Origin: Datura wrightii
Lineage: Eukaryota > Streptophyta > Magnoliopsida > Solanales > Solanaceae
Length of the DNA stretch: 64,000 nt
NCBI GenBank assembly: GCA_035772735.1
Contig: JASDFA010000003.1
Coordinates: 104,085,001-104,149,000, forward strand
Reading direction: 5' to 3'
Each line of letters begins with the position of its first letter. Position 1 is the stretch's first letter. Shown in pieces: positions 42,955-55,404 of this stretch. The notes beneath the pieces are model-generated. The model worked only from the letters and a program-made list of their open reading frames with translations. It had not been told where the DNA came from and did no database searches. The position numbers and the translations under genes were made by a program.

Positions 42955-44180
42955 TTAAGTCTGGAACAGTTGAGGATATCTAACTTTCATATCTTCCTCT
43001 GCTTCCCAAGTCATCTCCTCTCGATTCCCATTACCCCATAATACTTTGACAAAAGCAATATCTTTAGTTCTCAACCTGCGAATCTTCCTGTCTAGTATGG
43101 CTACTGGAACCTCTTCATAAGCCAGCTCTTCCGTAACCTGGACATCCTGAACTGGGACAACTCTAGAGGGGTCTCCTATATACTTCCTCAACATAGACAC
43201 GTGAAAAACTGGATGAACAGAATCTAATTCTGGAGGCAAGTTCAACTCGTATGGCACTTGGCCTATTCTTCGACGAATTTGATAAGGCCCAACAAATATC
43301 GGGCTGAGCTTACCTTTCTTGCCGAATCTCATCACCCCTTTCATTGGAGAAACTTTCAAAAACACCCAGTCATTCACATTAAATTCCAGGTTTCTGCGCC
43401 GCACATCAGCATACGATTTTTGGCGGCTCTGAGCAGTCAGGGCGTTCTCTGATAAACTTTACCTTTTCCTGTGACTGATGAATAATAACCGACCCAATCA
43501 GCGCTGACTCTCCTACTTCAAACCAGCCAACGGGCGTCTGAATAGCTGAGTGGTAACTATTATTATAAGCAAACTCAATTAGTGGTAGGTGCTCATCCCA
43601 GCTACCTCCAAAGTCCAACACACACACTCGTAGCATATCTTTGAGCGTCTGAATAGTGCGTTCTACCTGCCAATCTATTTGAGGGTGGAATGCTGTGCTC
43701 AGATTAATCTGTGTTCCCAGGCCTCTCTGAAATGATTGCCAAAATTTAGCTGTAAATTGCACCCCTCTGTCAGAGATAATAGATACTGGAACACCGTGCA
43801 GTCTGACTATTTCTCTGATATACAATTCAGGATAATCTTCGGCAGAGAAAGTAGCCCTTACTGGCAAAAAATGGGCTGATTTTGTCAATCTGTCAACAAT
43901 TACCCAAATCGAGTCATTTCTATGCCTGGTACGGGGTAGTCCTGCTACAAAATTCATATTTACTACTTCCCACTTCTAAAGAGGCACAGCTATGCCTTGA
44001 GTCAATCCGCCTGGTTTCTGGTGTTCCGCTTTTACTTGCTAGCAGTTAGGACACTGGGCTACGAATTCTGCTATTTCCCTCTTCATACATGGCCACCAGT
44101 AGATTTCTTTAATATCGTGGTACATTTTCGTGGCGCCTGGATGGAGAGAGTAGCAAGCATAATGTACCTCACTCATAATC
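42955..44180 (-). pseudogene. pol: T2 integrase and chromodomain-like tail
   Basis: 43957-43406: NFVAGLPRTRHRND, VSIISDRGVQFTAKFW and WQVERTIQTLKDML contain D, D and E of the integrase core. A frameshift at 43405 leads to 43404-42955: RRRNLEFNVNDWVFLKVSPM, HPVFHVSMLRKYIGDPSR, AILDRKIRRLRTKDIAFVKV, WGNGNREEMTWEAEEDMKV, ending YPQLFQT-stop. The chromodomain-like end is intact here, unlike T1. The HHCC part is upstream at about 44180-43980 with stops. Confidence 0.85.
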
Positions 44181-45960
44181 TACTGGCGAAGCCATGAAAT
44201 ATCTGGAACACAAAGGCGGCCTTTACATAGCAACATTTCATCCTCAGTTACCTGAAAATCTGGTGCTTTTCCTTGCTGAACTCTATCTTTAAGCTGAACC
44301 AGGTTAGGATCCTCATACTGTTGTTCCTTTACCTCCACAACTAATGACGACACTGTGATGTTCTGAATTACTGCTCTGTTGTCCTCTGTTTCTGCTACAC
44401 GAATGGTTAAACTGGCCAACTGGTGTATTTCTCTGGCCAACTCCCGTTGCTCGGGCTGCAAGTACGCCAAACTCCGTATAGATTTGCGGCTGAGGGCACC
44501 TGCTACTACATTGTCTCTTCCTGGGTGATACAGAATATTTACATAATAATCTTTCAGCAATTCCAACCAGCGGCGCTGCCACAATTTCAACTCTTTTTGA
44601 GTGAAGATATATTGTAGGCTCTTATGATCAGTGAAAATATCCACATGGACACCATACAAGTAATGTCTCCATATATTTAGGGCTTGGATCATTGCGGCTA
44701 GTTCCAGGTCATGGGTAGGATAATTCTTTTCGTGTTTCCTCAGTTGTCTAGAAGCATAAGCAAATACTTTACCATGCTGCATCAACACACATCCTAACCC
44801 AACACCTGAAGTGTCACAATAAACTGCATAACCCTCTTTACCTTCTGGCAATGCTAATACTGGAGCGGAGGTCAACCTGTATTTCAATTCCTTGAAACTC
44901 TGCTCACATGCCTCCGTCCATTGAAACTTTACTGCTTTTTGCGTCAGCTTAGTTAGAGGTGCCGCTATGGTGGAGAATCCCTCAACAAATCTTTTGTAGT
45001 ACCTTGCTAATCCTAGAAAACTACAGACTTCGGTTGGAGTGGTAGGTTTGGGCCATGTTTTTACTTCTTCTATTTTCTGTGTGTCTACCTGTATACCAGC
45101 ATCCGACACGATATGCCCCAAGAAAGCTACTGAGTTCAACCAAAATTCACACTTAGAGAACTTGGCATACAGCTGCCTGTCCCTGAGAATCTGAAGCACC
45201 ATCCGCAAATGATCCTGGTGGTCTGCATCTAAGCGAGAATACACCAGAATATCGTCAATAAACACTATCATGAACAGGTCCAGGTATGGTCTGAAGATGC
45301 TATTCATCAGGTCCATGATACTGCGGGAGCATTTGTCAGCCCAAAGGACATGACTAGGAATTCAAAATGGTCGTATCTGGTCCTGAAGGCAGTCTTCAGA
45401 ATGTCCTTTACACGAACTCGAACTTGATGATATCCGGATCATAAGTCAATCTTGGAGAAATATCTGGGCCCCTGTAACTAATCAAACAAATCATCTACTT
45501 TGGGAAGTGGATACTTATTCTTAACTATAACCTTATTCAACTGCCGGTAGTCTGTACACATGTGGAGTGAGCCATCCTTCTTTCTCACAAATAGAACTGA
45601 CGCACCCCAAGGTGAAGTACTCGTCTTAATAAAGCCCTTATCTAATAGATCTTTCAGTTGCTCCTTTAATTCTCTAAGTTCAGCAGGAGCCATACGATAC
45701 GGAGGAATTGATATGGGCTGAGTGCCTGGTAGAAAATCAATTGCAAAATCTATTTCTCTTTTTGGGGGAATACCAGGTAGCTCATCTGGGAATACGTCGG
45801 GGAATTCATTAACCACTGGAATAGACTGGAGAGTCGGAGGCTCTACCCGAACATACTGGACTTTGACTAGGTGGTAAATGCATCCTTAGCTATCAACTTC
45901 CTTTCCTGAAGGTAGGAAATAAACTTACCTTTTGGCGTAGCTATACTACCCTTCCACTCT
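44180..45960 (-). pseudogene. pol: T2 reverse transcriptase and RNase H
   Basis: 45816-45478 holds REIDFAIDFLPGTQPI, SPWGASVLFVRKKDGSLHMC and DYRQLNKVIVKNKYPLPKV. Between 45478 and 45316 a stop and shifts interrupt the palm. 45316-44180 is a 378-codon open stretch with catalytic VFIDDILVYS, FLGLARYYKRFVEGFS, RNase H VYCDTSGVGLGCVLMQ, ASRQLRKHEKNYPTHDLEL, DIFTDHKSLQYIF, YHPGRDNVVAGALSRK, then the linker to integrase (ending at a TAG, DISWLRQ). Confidence 0.87.
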
Positions 45961-47696
45961 CATACTGCCTCCCCTGGAAAGTGGAATCGGACCGTCTTGG
46001 TCCAGCATGCTACATTGGCATAGCAGGGCACTAACCAATCCATACCCATAATGGCATCGAAATCAATCATTTCTAATTCTACCAGATCTACTGTAGTCTG
46101 ATAATCAGCAACCTCTACTGTACACCCTTGATACACCCTTTTAGCAATGATGGAGTCACCGACGGGTGTAGATATTGAAAAGGGTTGTTGAAGCAACTCT
46201 GGTACAACACTGAACTTCCGAGCCACAAATGGGGTAACGTCGGACAAAATAGATCCTGGATCAATCAATACATAAGAAGGGTATGAGCAAATAGTCATCA
46301 TACCTGTTACCACATCTGGATGTGCCTCTGAGTCCTGCCTCCCTGGTAATGCATAGGTACGGCTTGGGCCCGTACCTGAACTAGAGGCCCCTGATCTAAC
46401 TCGGCCTCTACCTGCTGGACTTGAGGTCCTACGCCCTGCCGAGGCTGCTGGAGCTCGCGGCCCTGTTGACGCCCTGTCCTGATTATCTCGGCTACCCTAA
46501 CCCATGGATGGATAGTCTCTCATCATGTGACCCTCCTACCCGCATATATAACACCCTGTGGAGCCATATCTGCAAGCTCTAGTGTGGGGTTGACTACAAA
46601 TAGGGCAAGGTGGGGGTGTGTACCTGCTCTGCTCTGCCCTCCTCAGCTGAGGTGAATCTACCGTTCGAGAACAGCCGACGGACTCTGACTGTCCTCTACG
46701 AAGGAATCTACCCCTCTGCTGCTGTGATGGAGGTGGGGGTCTAGGTGGCCTATCTGATAGTTGTGGCCTAGATCCTCTCTGAATCTCCCTCTGTATCTCA
46801 TCTGATCAATCCCTGCGACGCTGTTCCTGATTTATTCGTCTGCTATCCTGTTGCCGCTGTCTTAGGCCCTCAATAGTCTGGGCAAAGGCCTGCACCCGGG
46901 CAATATCCATATCTTCTCATAGCGTAGCTGTCATGCATGCCTCAATATACTCCGGGTTCAGACCCATAATAAACCGGTGGACTCTAGATGGCATGGTGTC
47001 CACAAAGGCTGGAGCATAGCGGGCCAAGGAATCGAACTGCAGGGCGTATTCTCGTACACTCCTCGCCCCCTGCTCCAAGTGCAAAAACTGGTCCATCCGG
47101 GCCTGTCAGATTTCTCGTGGCACATAACGGTCCAGGAAAGCCTCTAAAAAGCTAGACCAGGTCAGAGAGACAACATCTCTCCCACGGGACCTTTCCCAAC
47201 TCTCATACCACAACACAACAATATCCCGCAGTCGGTATACCGCTAACTCAACCGACTCTGTAGATGTCACATGCATGACCCGGAAGATTTTCTGCATCTA
47301 ATCAAGGAAGTCCTAGGGGTCCTCTGCCTGATCCGACCCTGTGAACTGCGGGGAACCTAGTGCCAAAAATTCTTGGACCCTCGAACTGCCAGGCCCACCT
47401 AATGACTCTACTGTTACGGGTGGCACTGACTAGTGCTGAGTAGCCATCATTTGTGCCAACACAACTACTGCATTTCAAATTTCCTAGTCGGATGGTGTAG
47501 GTACAGGAACTGTCGGAGGCGGTGTCATTCCGAGTGGCTCCTGGTGAGGTGGGGACTGCTGAGAAGGTCATGATGATGCCTCTGTATCGCCCTTAGATCG
47601 GGCTAATTCTAAGTGAGGCTGAGGCATCTTGCTGGTGCCTTCTCCTGCTGCGGTGTCCAGTTTTCTACCTGTGGCAGGGTGTCGCTGGTCTACCAT
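45960..47696 (-). pseudogene. gag: T2 gag and protease
   Basis: ATG 47696-47694 follows AGATAAA as in T1. Gag core pieces: VMHVTSTESVELAVYRLRD, VVLWYESWERSRGRD, SFLEAFLDRYVPRE (47297-47106). The zinc knuckle (46553-46509) reads CYIC-G-stop-EGHMMRDY: a TAG has replaced Gln and the last Cys is Tyr. Protease at 46313-45960: VLIDPGSILSDVTPFVARKF, VEVADYQTTVDLVELEMIDF, DAIMGMDWLVP. Stops and shifts separate the pieces. Confidence 0.82.
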
Positions 47697-47890
47697 TTTA
47701 TCTGTAAACAATGAGCATGATAAGTTCTAGGGATTCAACCCTATACTGTACTGCTCTATGGAACCACTGAATATGAAGAAAGAGTAACCATCATATCATG
47801 CCTTGCAGCCTCCTGCCTATGGTATGTGGTGCACAACACACCTATAGACAAGACTCTACTTAGCACGGCTTGTAGAATCCTCGGGAAACG

Positions 47891-47907
47891 ACCTGCTATG
47901 ATACCAA
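47891..47907 (-). other. T2 primer binding site
   Basis: TTGGTATCATAGCAGGT on the minus strand, four bases from the LTR end; the tRNA-Met type site with G to T at one position (GAGC to TAGC). Confidence 0.8.
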
Positions 47908-47910
47908 GTT

Positions 47911-50219
47911 TGTCACACCCCGCCTTGGGAGGCATGACTAGCACCTGGTGCCCTACTAAGACCTGGACTGCTGGACTAGCTGAGCCTGAGCACTTTTGGT
48001 GCCAGGCTGGCTATAACTCTGGATTCAAGAAAACAATGGGCTATATAACGACTGTAAATACAGCCTCCCTCCGGCCGACTAGGCCTATAGCCGCCTGTAA
48101 GAAAACAACAGCTACTAGAACAACAGTAGTATAAAGGAACCTATGCGGGGCGACAAGGCCACCATGCTGTCTAGTTATTTCTGAATCAAGAAAATAAGTG
48201 CTAAACTACTACATGACCAACAAGATCACCACTACCAACTGAATAAGGCCCCACACGACCATCATAAACAAACCCAAACATACTCACGGCCTCACATGAC
48301 CGGTACAACTAACCACAGGGAATATACAATCTGCAAGTCTCTAAGAATACTGATAAGATGGTTGGAACAGGGCCCCGGCCTACCCATACTGTATAATAAA
48401 AGAAAAGGAATAAACCTCTAGCCGTCTAGCTCCAGATGACAGGAGTTGATGACTCTGTGTGCTGGCTGGAATTACAAGGGATCAGCTCCTCGTCTATGAG
48501 TACCTGCAGGCAAGTAATGCAGCGCCCCCAAACGGGCGTCACCACCACTAATACCGAGTATGCAAAGAAAACTGAACATGACTGAAGATAAACAATAAAC
48601 TAGTAGTTACTGAAATGACAGAGGATAGCTAAAACTGTCGGGAGTAGCAGAATCTGTACCAAGCATATCTGTACTGGAAAGAAGATAAGAATCATACCTG
48701 TCGATACGGCGTCCTTCTAGTTACCAATTTAATAAGTAACATATATATATATATATATATATATATAGCATACAAGAACCTATACCAGCCCCCATAAGTC
48801 GAAAGGTGCCAATCAACATGCAATCTATATACCCCTACCCGGGTCAAACCATCCAAAAATAAATTCACTCCACTCATCTAATAACTACGAGCATCCTGAC
48901 GGCCCCCTGGGTATGCATCTTGGGCTCTCTGGGCCCCTAACTATAACTGTATCTGAGTTTGGAGGACTCCTATAACTGTAATCTGAGATCTGTATCTATA
49001 ATCTGTAATCTGTGCCCTGGGCGCAAGCGCTCGACAGGGTATGCTATAATGCTGATCAGCCTTCTATGGGAATGTTGCATCCCATCTTCGTCTTACTGCG
49101 GACGGCATGCCACTCCTTGGAGTGACGTATCCTCACCCTCTGGTGGGCGAGTCGACATAGCTATTAACCCTAGGGCGGCAAGGAAGCTCTAAGGGTGCCC
49201 ACATAACACAATCAGGTCTCAACAAACAACAATAATCACATATAACATGTATAATAAATCTGATAATACTGTTCATGTTTTGATATTCTATTCTGATTCT
49301 CTAGCCTAATTAAACTGAATCTGGTACTGAGTTTGAATTGATATCTCGCTGTTTGGTACAAATTTACTGACTTTTATTCTGAATATGGCATAATAATACA
49401 AACATACTTAATACTCGGCTTCTGGAATTTTCTTCTAGAATTTATTCTATTTTACTATACTAGAATTACTAACTTGCCGAAGAAACTGGCTTTACATACC
49501 TCAGTTTCTGACTTCTGGACTAACTGACGTAACTCGGCCAATATCCAGCTATTTCTTCCAACTACATTCATATACACAGTAATTAGAAGTAAATCCATCA
49601 ATATTCCGGAAGAAAACACTACTTTGAATATATGTATAGCCCAAACTTTTACTTATCGAAAAATAGCCGAAAACTCACTATTTCTCGGAAGTCCAGAAGG
49701 GAGAAATACTCACTTTAGGGCTAGGAGTATATTGACATTAATTTGGAGCAATTCCACTTACCTTAGCTCGGTGGACGACGGTTCGCCGGTCGAATTTCAC
49801 GAAACTAACTCCGCAGGAATGCTCCCGGCAGCTTAATACTTCACTACCCAAGATTAATTCGAGTTTGGACCGCGTTTAATAGCGTAAACGGAAGGAAAAT
49901 GCAGTAGAATCCTCGTGCCCTCTGTTTTCTGGTTACTCTAAGGAAATTATGATAATTATTCTTCAAAAACCGAAGTGGAGGGATTTATATAGTTGAGGTT
50001 GAACCTCACCTCCGTGGCACGTTGGCCATCATGGAGGTGAGCCCTCTGTGACACGTTGGCCATCGCAGAGGGAGTCTGCCCAGCCTCCTCTTGCGATGGT
50101 TCGACGTGGCGCTTGTCCGGTCTTTCCCCGGGCCTTTTTCTAGCATGTGTGGCATTCTAAAACTCTTAACCAACATGCGAATAGGCCATCTAAATGTCAA
50201 GAATTTACGGGGTGTAACA
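47911..50219 (-). repeat. T2 5' LTR
   Basis: 2309 bp, on the minus strand TGTTACACCCCGTAAATTC to GGCGGGGTGTGACA. Right flank AGAGG. Palindrome half units (CGTGGCACG, GTGACACG) at about 50010-50060 next to the TATATAAA box; (TA)n at 48741-48767. Confidence 0.92.
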
Positions 50220-51060
50220 AGAGGCTCAGGGAGTTCTTCTTTCACCCTTTTACTTTATGCTTTATTCCTCTAGCACTAGGGACGGTGTGCCTAATTAAGT
50301 GTGGGGTGGGAGAAGCGAACTTCATATTACCATGCATGCTTTAATTGCTAAATTTGCACATGGTAGGCCTAGTTTTTTTCTTGGATTTATGACTTATCAT
50401 GCATGCCTGTGGTTTTGTAGTATTTTTTAGTTTTATTTATGGATTCCTCCGATTTTTGTTTTCAGTGCTTTTCCGGTGGATGGTCCCTTAGAACAGACTA
50501 GAGAGTCTAGATTTTTTATTTATTATTTATTTTTATTCATTGAGTCATGACTTTGCTCGATGATGGATGTATGACGATCGTCTTAAGGGTAAATTAGTCA
50601 TTAGGAAGAACAAGAATTTGGACCTTCGAATGCAAGGTGCTTCACTTATGTATCATTGAGACTTTATTAAATTCACTTAAGAATGCATGAAAAAGGTAAA
50701 AACGCTTAGTCTTTTGGGAACTTTTCTCTTGGACTTGAAAAGAAGAAATGGGCTTAATTATATTATGCATGCAATATGGATATATGTGTTTATGTGATCT
50801 TGATTTCCATTGTTAACCCATCTTGTGCCAATGCGTGAGGAATTATCTTTGATATACTCCATGTTTTTAAATTGATGTCTAGAACTTGTCTGGTTTGTAT
50901 ACAAAACGAAATAAGAATGATGGATTTAGGAAGTGATATAGGCGTTTCTTTGATAGCCTTTTATTTTTATCCTATTTTACCTACCTTGATTGTGATTATC
51001 CTAGTTAGCCAAGTTTGTGCCTTAATAGACCATGTTTCTTTAATTTACCAATTTACCATA
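50220..51060 (+). other. C1 3' UTR, copy 2
   Basis: Same content as 40790-41631, including the PPT-like tract at 50295-50312 and the GACGATCGTCTTAAGGG motif at about 50572-50588. Ends TTTACCATA at the solo LTR. The 63-codon frame at 50872 is not conserved in copy 1 and is not counted as a gene. Confidence 0.75.
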
Positions 51061-52472
51061 TGATGAGCCCCCAAGTGTACGGGTCGTACAAGTAATAAAG
51101 TGGCCCTTTTTAAGAGCCGGATGTCGAACCCACAGGAACTAGTTCAGCAAATTATCAAGTTCAAGTGTTAATGAAGAAGTCAGTTTTAGAAGTTTTAGAT
51201 AAATTATAATTAAATCTTAGTGGTGACATGAAATAATATGGAAGCAATACAAAACAAAACTAGAGTTAAGGTCGGATAATCATGCAATGCTACAATTCAT
51301 AATGGGTAAAGTATGAAATTATCAATTGTTGTCTCACACAATTGGAATTGCATGTTCATGGTCTTCTGAACCTCTAAACATGACAAACTAGCCTCACTAC
51401 TACATCGTTGAGCGAGGATGTCATTTCTAGTTCGTAGGCAATTCACTATGTGGATGTGGTTTATGGGGTTTATGCCCTTGATTGGGGACTTCCGTACCTC
51501 CAACCATTTAACCAAACTTAGCTTCACAACTACTCCTACAAGTGGTGGAGTACAATTCTAAGTTGGTGTCTTTCTATCTTCCCATTTTATTAACCAAGCA
51601 AGGTAAATTCGGTATATTCCTATCCTAACCATAAATCTTATCAAAAGACAAGAACTTGCTTCCTACATTCTTATGTTCTTGCCTAGGTTTGCTCTTCCAA
51701 GCTTCCACCCAAGCTTAACCCACTTGTTTTCATGGTTATCAAGCATAAAAACAACAATAATAAAGATTGTAAGACAAAACAACAACTAACAACTCAACTC
51801 AAAATGAACCTAAGCAAATACAATCATATCCATGGCCTCAACCCTAGATGGAGGGTTTTAGCCACCCATATTTGTACAAATACTCAAAACCATGTTTATA
51901 GTAGTTTACTTACATGTATAGATAAAAAGAAATGAAGAAAAGATTAACCCAAGAGGAGTTCTCCAAGTCTCCTTCGCGCCTCCCTTCGGTTTTTCCAGAA
52001 AATCGCTTGTGCCCTAATTTTGGGGCAAGGTTCCTGTTTATAGTAAATGAGAATCTACAGATTTTTTGCCTGTGGTGGAATGGAAACGTGTCACGGAGGT
52101 GAACACGGAGCCTTGCCTCCATGACACGGAGGTAACGCGTACCCTCACTGGAATATTTCAAAAAATGCAATTTTCGGCCAAGTGTTGCCGCATTGGCAGC
52201 GTGCCACGGCCCTTATCGCGCAGGGTGCCAGTTATTGCATGTTTTCTTGTTGACTTTCACGTTTTGCTCTTGATTCCATTCCTCCACTTCACAAAATCAT
52301 GAATTAGTTTCTCAAATGCATTATTAACCTTCAAAAACAAGGACTAATCATGTTGTTTAGTATATATTCACATTTACATAAAATCACATGAGAATATATA
52401 TAAATAAGTTGATAAACAAGACTAAATTGAGTTATAAAGTAGCACTTGGGTATGCAATTATGCCCAAGATCA
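51061..52472 (-). repeat. Solo LTR of family A (minus), with TSD CCATA
   Basis: 1412 bp; minus strand TGATCTTGGGCATAATTGC to TTGGGGGCTCATCA. Perfect TSD CCATA (51056-51060 and 52473-52477). The promoter array is at 52080-52220 (CGTGTCACGGAGG, CATGACACGGAGG). Sequence is more diverged from A2 than the other solo LTR, suggesting an older or different subfamily. Confidence 0.9.
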
Positions 52473-53393
52473 CCATACCCATTTGTTTATAATGAACCTG
52501 TTTTGGCCCTGGCCCTATCTTGGATATTATGAATCTCAACATAAGTAAAATGCTTATGTTGAGGGTGGCTAGAGTAGGGGTGTGTAAATGGTGGGAGCGG
52601 GAAGTATGGTGAATTGGAAGAAAAGAAAAAGGTGAAATTTTGCTAAACAGGGAGAGTGATTGTTAGTGGGAAAACAACAAGAAAAAAGAATAGCTTTGAA
52701 AAATTGAAAATATATATATATGTGAATAAGCTCAAGGTTGAAAAATCCACACTAGTCACCTAAGTTGAAAAATAGAAGGGGGTGTAAGGAGAAAATTGAG
52801 AAATTGAAGAATGTGCTAAAAAAATCAATGTGTTGTGAAGTATTAAAGTGATTGAGGAGGTTAGTAACTATCTTGGCCAAATAGTTTCTACCCATCCCTT
52901 AACCTACATTACAATCAAATTAAAGTCCTAATTGATCCTTTATTCATAATTCTATATTAGCGGAGTATTACACTAAGGACAAGCCTATGGGTCGTCGTTT
53001 GCCAGAATATTGAGTTCTTTGGGAGAGTGAGTGTATTTTGTTATATTTATGCCCAAGTTAATTTTATTTTATATCTTATGTGAAAGGGCATCTTTAAAAA
53101 TAGTGAGGGACACAATGATAAGACTTTGGTAAATTTTGATTGCTAAACTGCATATAATTCATGTTGGCCCAAAATATGTCTTGATGAGATAATTTTCAAA
53201 AGCTAAGTGATTTCGAACTTTGACATTCTAATGTTGATCCTATATGCATGCGAGTGAGTTTCTTGAGCTTCATTGATATGTCTCATGATCCTAAGTGTAA
53301 GTAGACCTATTCGTAGGATGAATTTTGTGTTTAAATGTGAGAAAGGAAATAGTAGATTGTTCAAAGACGAACAATAGTTTAAGTTGAGGATGT
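52473..53393 (+). other. C1 3' UTR, remainder, and PPT
   Basis: Homologous to the B1 3' UTR (ATAATGAACCTG, TTTTGGCCCTGG, GGCTAGAGTAGGGGTG). Near the end are TTCAAAGACGAACA and the PPT AGTTTAAGTTGAGGATG before TGATGAAGGGCG. No gene. Confidence 0.75.
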
Positions 53394-54910
53394 TGATGAA
53401 GGGCGTATTTACACACTTCATAGATGTATTTTTCCCACACTTTATATTTTGACAACAAATTATGTGTGTTTTCATGTGTTTACGTTACATAATTATGAAA
53501 ATGGCTAACACACGTGATGAGATGTTTTTAGGGCTTAAAATGATGAATTTGAAGGTATTTAAGGATTATTTATCAGATGTGAAGAAGTGGGATCGAAAGA
53601 TGCAAAAATTGAAGTTTGCACGAGGTTGACACTACCATGCACGAGGTAGCCGCACACTAGCACAAGGCCAGGCGTGGCGCTGCAGCAAAAATGCCACATG
53701 GGCAGGCGCGAGGTGCCCCAATATTGGCGCTATAGGCCTTGCGATGCGCAACACATTCAGTGCTATGCTTGGCGCGCGACAGTCCCTCCTTTAGCACAAT
53801 AGCACATGTGCAGCAACGCTCCTTCAAGCGCGTTGGCAGGCACACAGCAGCACTGGACGCGGCAGATTAATTGGTTTCCTACATCAACTAGGAAAAGGAA
53901 AATTTACAAATCCCAAGATAAATTCATCAGGGAACAAGGAAAACATAAATATACTACTATAAATACCCCTTTATTTTCATGTAATAAGGATATCTTCAAG
54001 AATTGAACTTTTAAGTTTGAAATTAGAGTATAAAGTTTTTGAGAACAATTAGAAGCCAAGTTTTAGACAAGTCTTAACACGTTTTGAAGACATACTTCGG
54101 GATACAATTGTAAAGTTGTTCTTCTTTATTTTTTCAATAGTCAAGTGAATTTTTTCCTATCATTATTGTAAGTATTATTTTAAGCTTTTGTCTATGAATG
54201 CTATTAAATTACTTATGAAAATGATAGGCTAAAACTACCACAACTAGGGTTGTGGGAACCATGATGAATTAACTAACTAGGGTTAGCACGAAGTGATTCT
54301 AAAATCAATACTAAACGCTTATATTGTATTCTCTTTATCTTTAATGATTCTTGGTGGTGTACAACGTTAGGAAGTGCCTGAATTCTTTACTTGCTTTGGT
54401 CGAAGAGGTAGAGATTAGGAAAAGAGAATTACAATAGAGCCTTGATCTTGATGATCATTGTATTAACTTGAGTTGTGGTTGCAGGATAGTTATATCTGGA
54501 ACTTAGTGATAACGGTTAGTTTGAAAAACTCATGAGACTTGGTTGAGTAATTGAGGATATTCATTCAATAGGGATTGGTCGATCGTTTGAATGAACCTAA
54601 GTTATAAGTTCTATAAGTAAAGTATTGGAATAGATCACTAGTGTAAAATCTGAAGTAGTTAAGGATCCATGGGGAACACTTACCCTAGTTAATTGCATAA
54701 ATTTGGAAACAACCACCAACTTCTCAACATTGTTACTTATTTTTACAAATCCCCTCTCTTAGGTAATAATCGACTAAAAAAAGCTTAAGCACTAGAGTTT
54801 TTCTACATCCTTCCATATTCCCTGTGGGATCGACCTCAATCTTTAGTTGGGTTCTTTATTGACAACATCCGCTTCATACTTCAGTTGGAAGTGTAGTTTA
54901 AGCGTTATCA
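53394..54910 (+). repeat. C1 3' LTR
   Basis: 1517 bp, TGATGAAGGGCG to GCGTTATCA, uninterrupted. It shows the full promoter zone that the 5' LTR lost to insertions: GC-rich GGCAGGCGCGAGGTGCC, GGCGCGCGACAG, GCGTTGGCAGGC at 53640-53870, then TATAAATA at 53958-53965. Confidence 0.92.
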
Positions 54911-55290
54911 ACAGGTCGTACTTTCTTCTCTTAGCAGGAGTCTGACTCAGATGCACTTCTTCTGGATTTCATCATGACTTCCTCATCACGACTCATACAG
55001 GCCTGCTACGAATCATACTGGGTCTCGTGGTCACATCTTCTCAACCTTAACTTTCAGCAACTTCTCAAAGCTTCCAGTACGCCTCGTAGGTTCTTTCTAC
55101 GATCTGTACTGTGGTCTGTACTTTTTGCTCGTTTTGCATTTTTTCAGCTATCTTTTGCAATTTTTCAGTTCCAACACCTGTTTATCCTCTAACAAAAGAA
55201 AAAGTACCTCATATCCACATAAATACACCTAAGTCCATGCTGTTTTCTTAGTTTTGAGCGTCGAATGTGTTGCAAATCCACAGCACATCA
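54911..55290 (-). repeat. B1 5' LTR, outer (5') segment
   Basis: Minus strand starts TGATGTGCTGTGGATTTG at 55290. 54911-55120 has the same GTACGA / GACTCGTA / TACGAATC units as 12160-12390, confirming that C1 split this LTR. Summed length about 1.6 kb. Confidence 0.7.
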
Positions 55291-55404
55291 ACACCCTCAA
55301 CTTAAGACTTTTGCATGTCCTCAGGCAAAGAAAAGAAAAACTAAAACACGACGCTCAACTAGAAAATAGACTTAAGATATTATAGCCAATACTCAAACAA
55401 AATA
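55291..55404 (-). other. Athila internal 3' end next to the B1 LTR
   Basis: Minus strand GAGGACATGCAAAAG and CTTAAGTTGAGGGTG immediately before the LTR resemble the PPT region of C1 (AAAGACGAACA..TTTAAGTTGAGGATG). An LTR acting as 5' LTR should not be preceded by a PPT, so a second, truncated B-type copy or a recombinant is likely. The piece ends at the T3 LTR stub. Confidence 0.5.

Larger units (their letters stand above)
42561..50219 (-). mobile_element. T2: Tekay/Del-type chromovirus with rearranged 3' LTR
   Basis: Minus strand: 5' LTR 50219-47911, primer site 47907-47891, gag from 47696, pol to 42955, PPT, and 3' LTR stub 42697-42561. A complete second LTR is displaced to 38494-40789 by the duplication. 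It is the same broad family as T1 (LTR ends and proteins align) but a distinct subfamily, and lies in the opposite orientation. It interrupts the C1 interior. Confidence 0.88.
47911..51984. repeat. 4.07-kb segmental duplication, copy 2
   Basis: Same order as copy 1 (38494-42552). After GCCTCCC at 51984 this copy continues with the rest of the solo LTR, so copy 2 has the original right side and copy 1 the new junction. Confidence 0.85.
12392..54910 (+). mobile_element. C1: gene-poor Athila-type element carrying most of the nest (family C)
   Basis: Its LTR (starts TGATGAAGGGCG, ends TTATCA) is found as 12392-12707, 35475-35545 and 36953-38118 (5' copy, split twice) and as 53394-54910 (3' copy). 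The interior is very short: primer site at 38124, a hairpin module at 38274-38361, about 130 bp ending in an ORF2-like remnant, then T2, then the 3' UTR. No gag or pol of its own remains, so it looks like a non-autonomous derivative. Removing insertions gives an element of roughly 5.5 kb. Flanking 5-mers ACGTG and ACAGG match at three of five positions, a poor duplication, as expected for an old insertion. Confidence 0.75.

Noticed and set aside
52473..53393. Possible single-copy host sequence between solo LTR and C1 3' LTR
   Set aside because: Homologous in order to the B1 3' UTR, hence element sequence.
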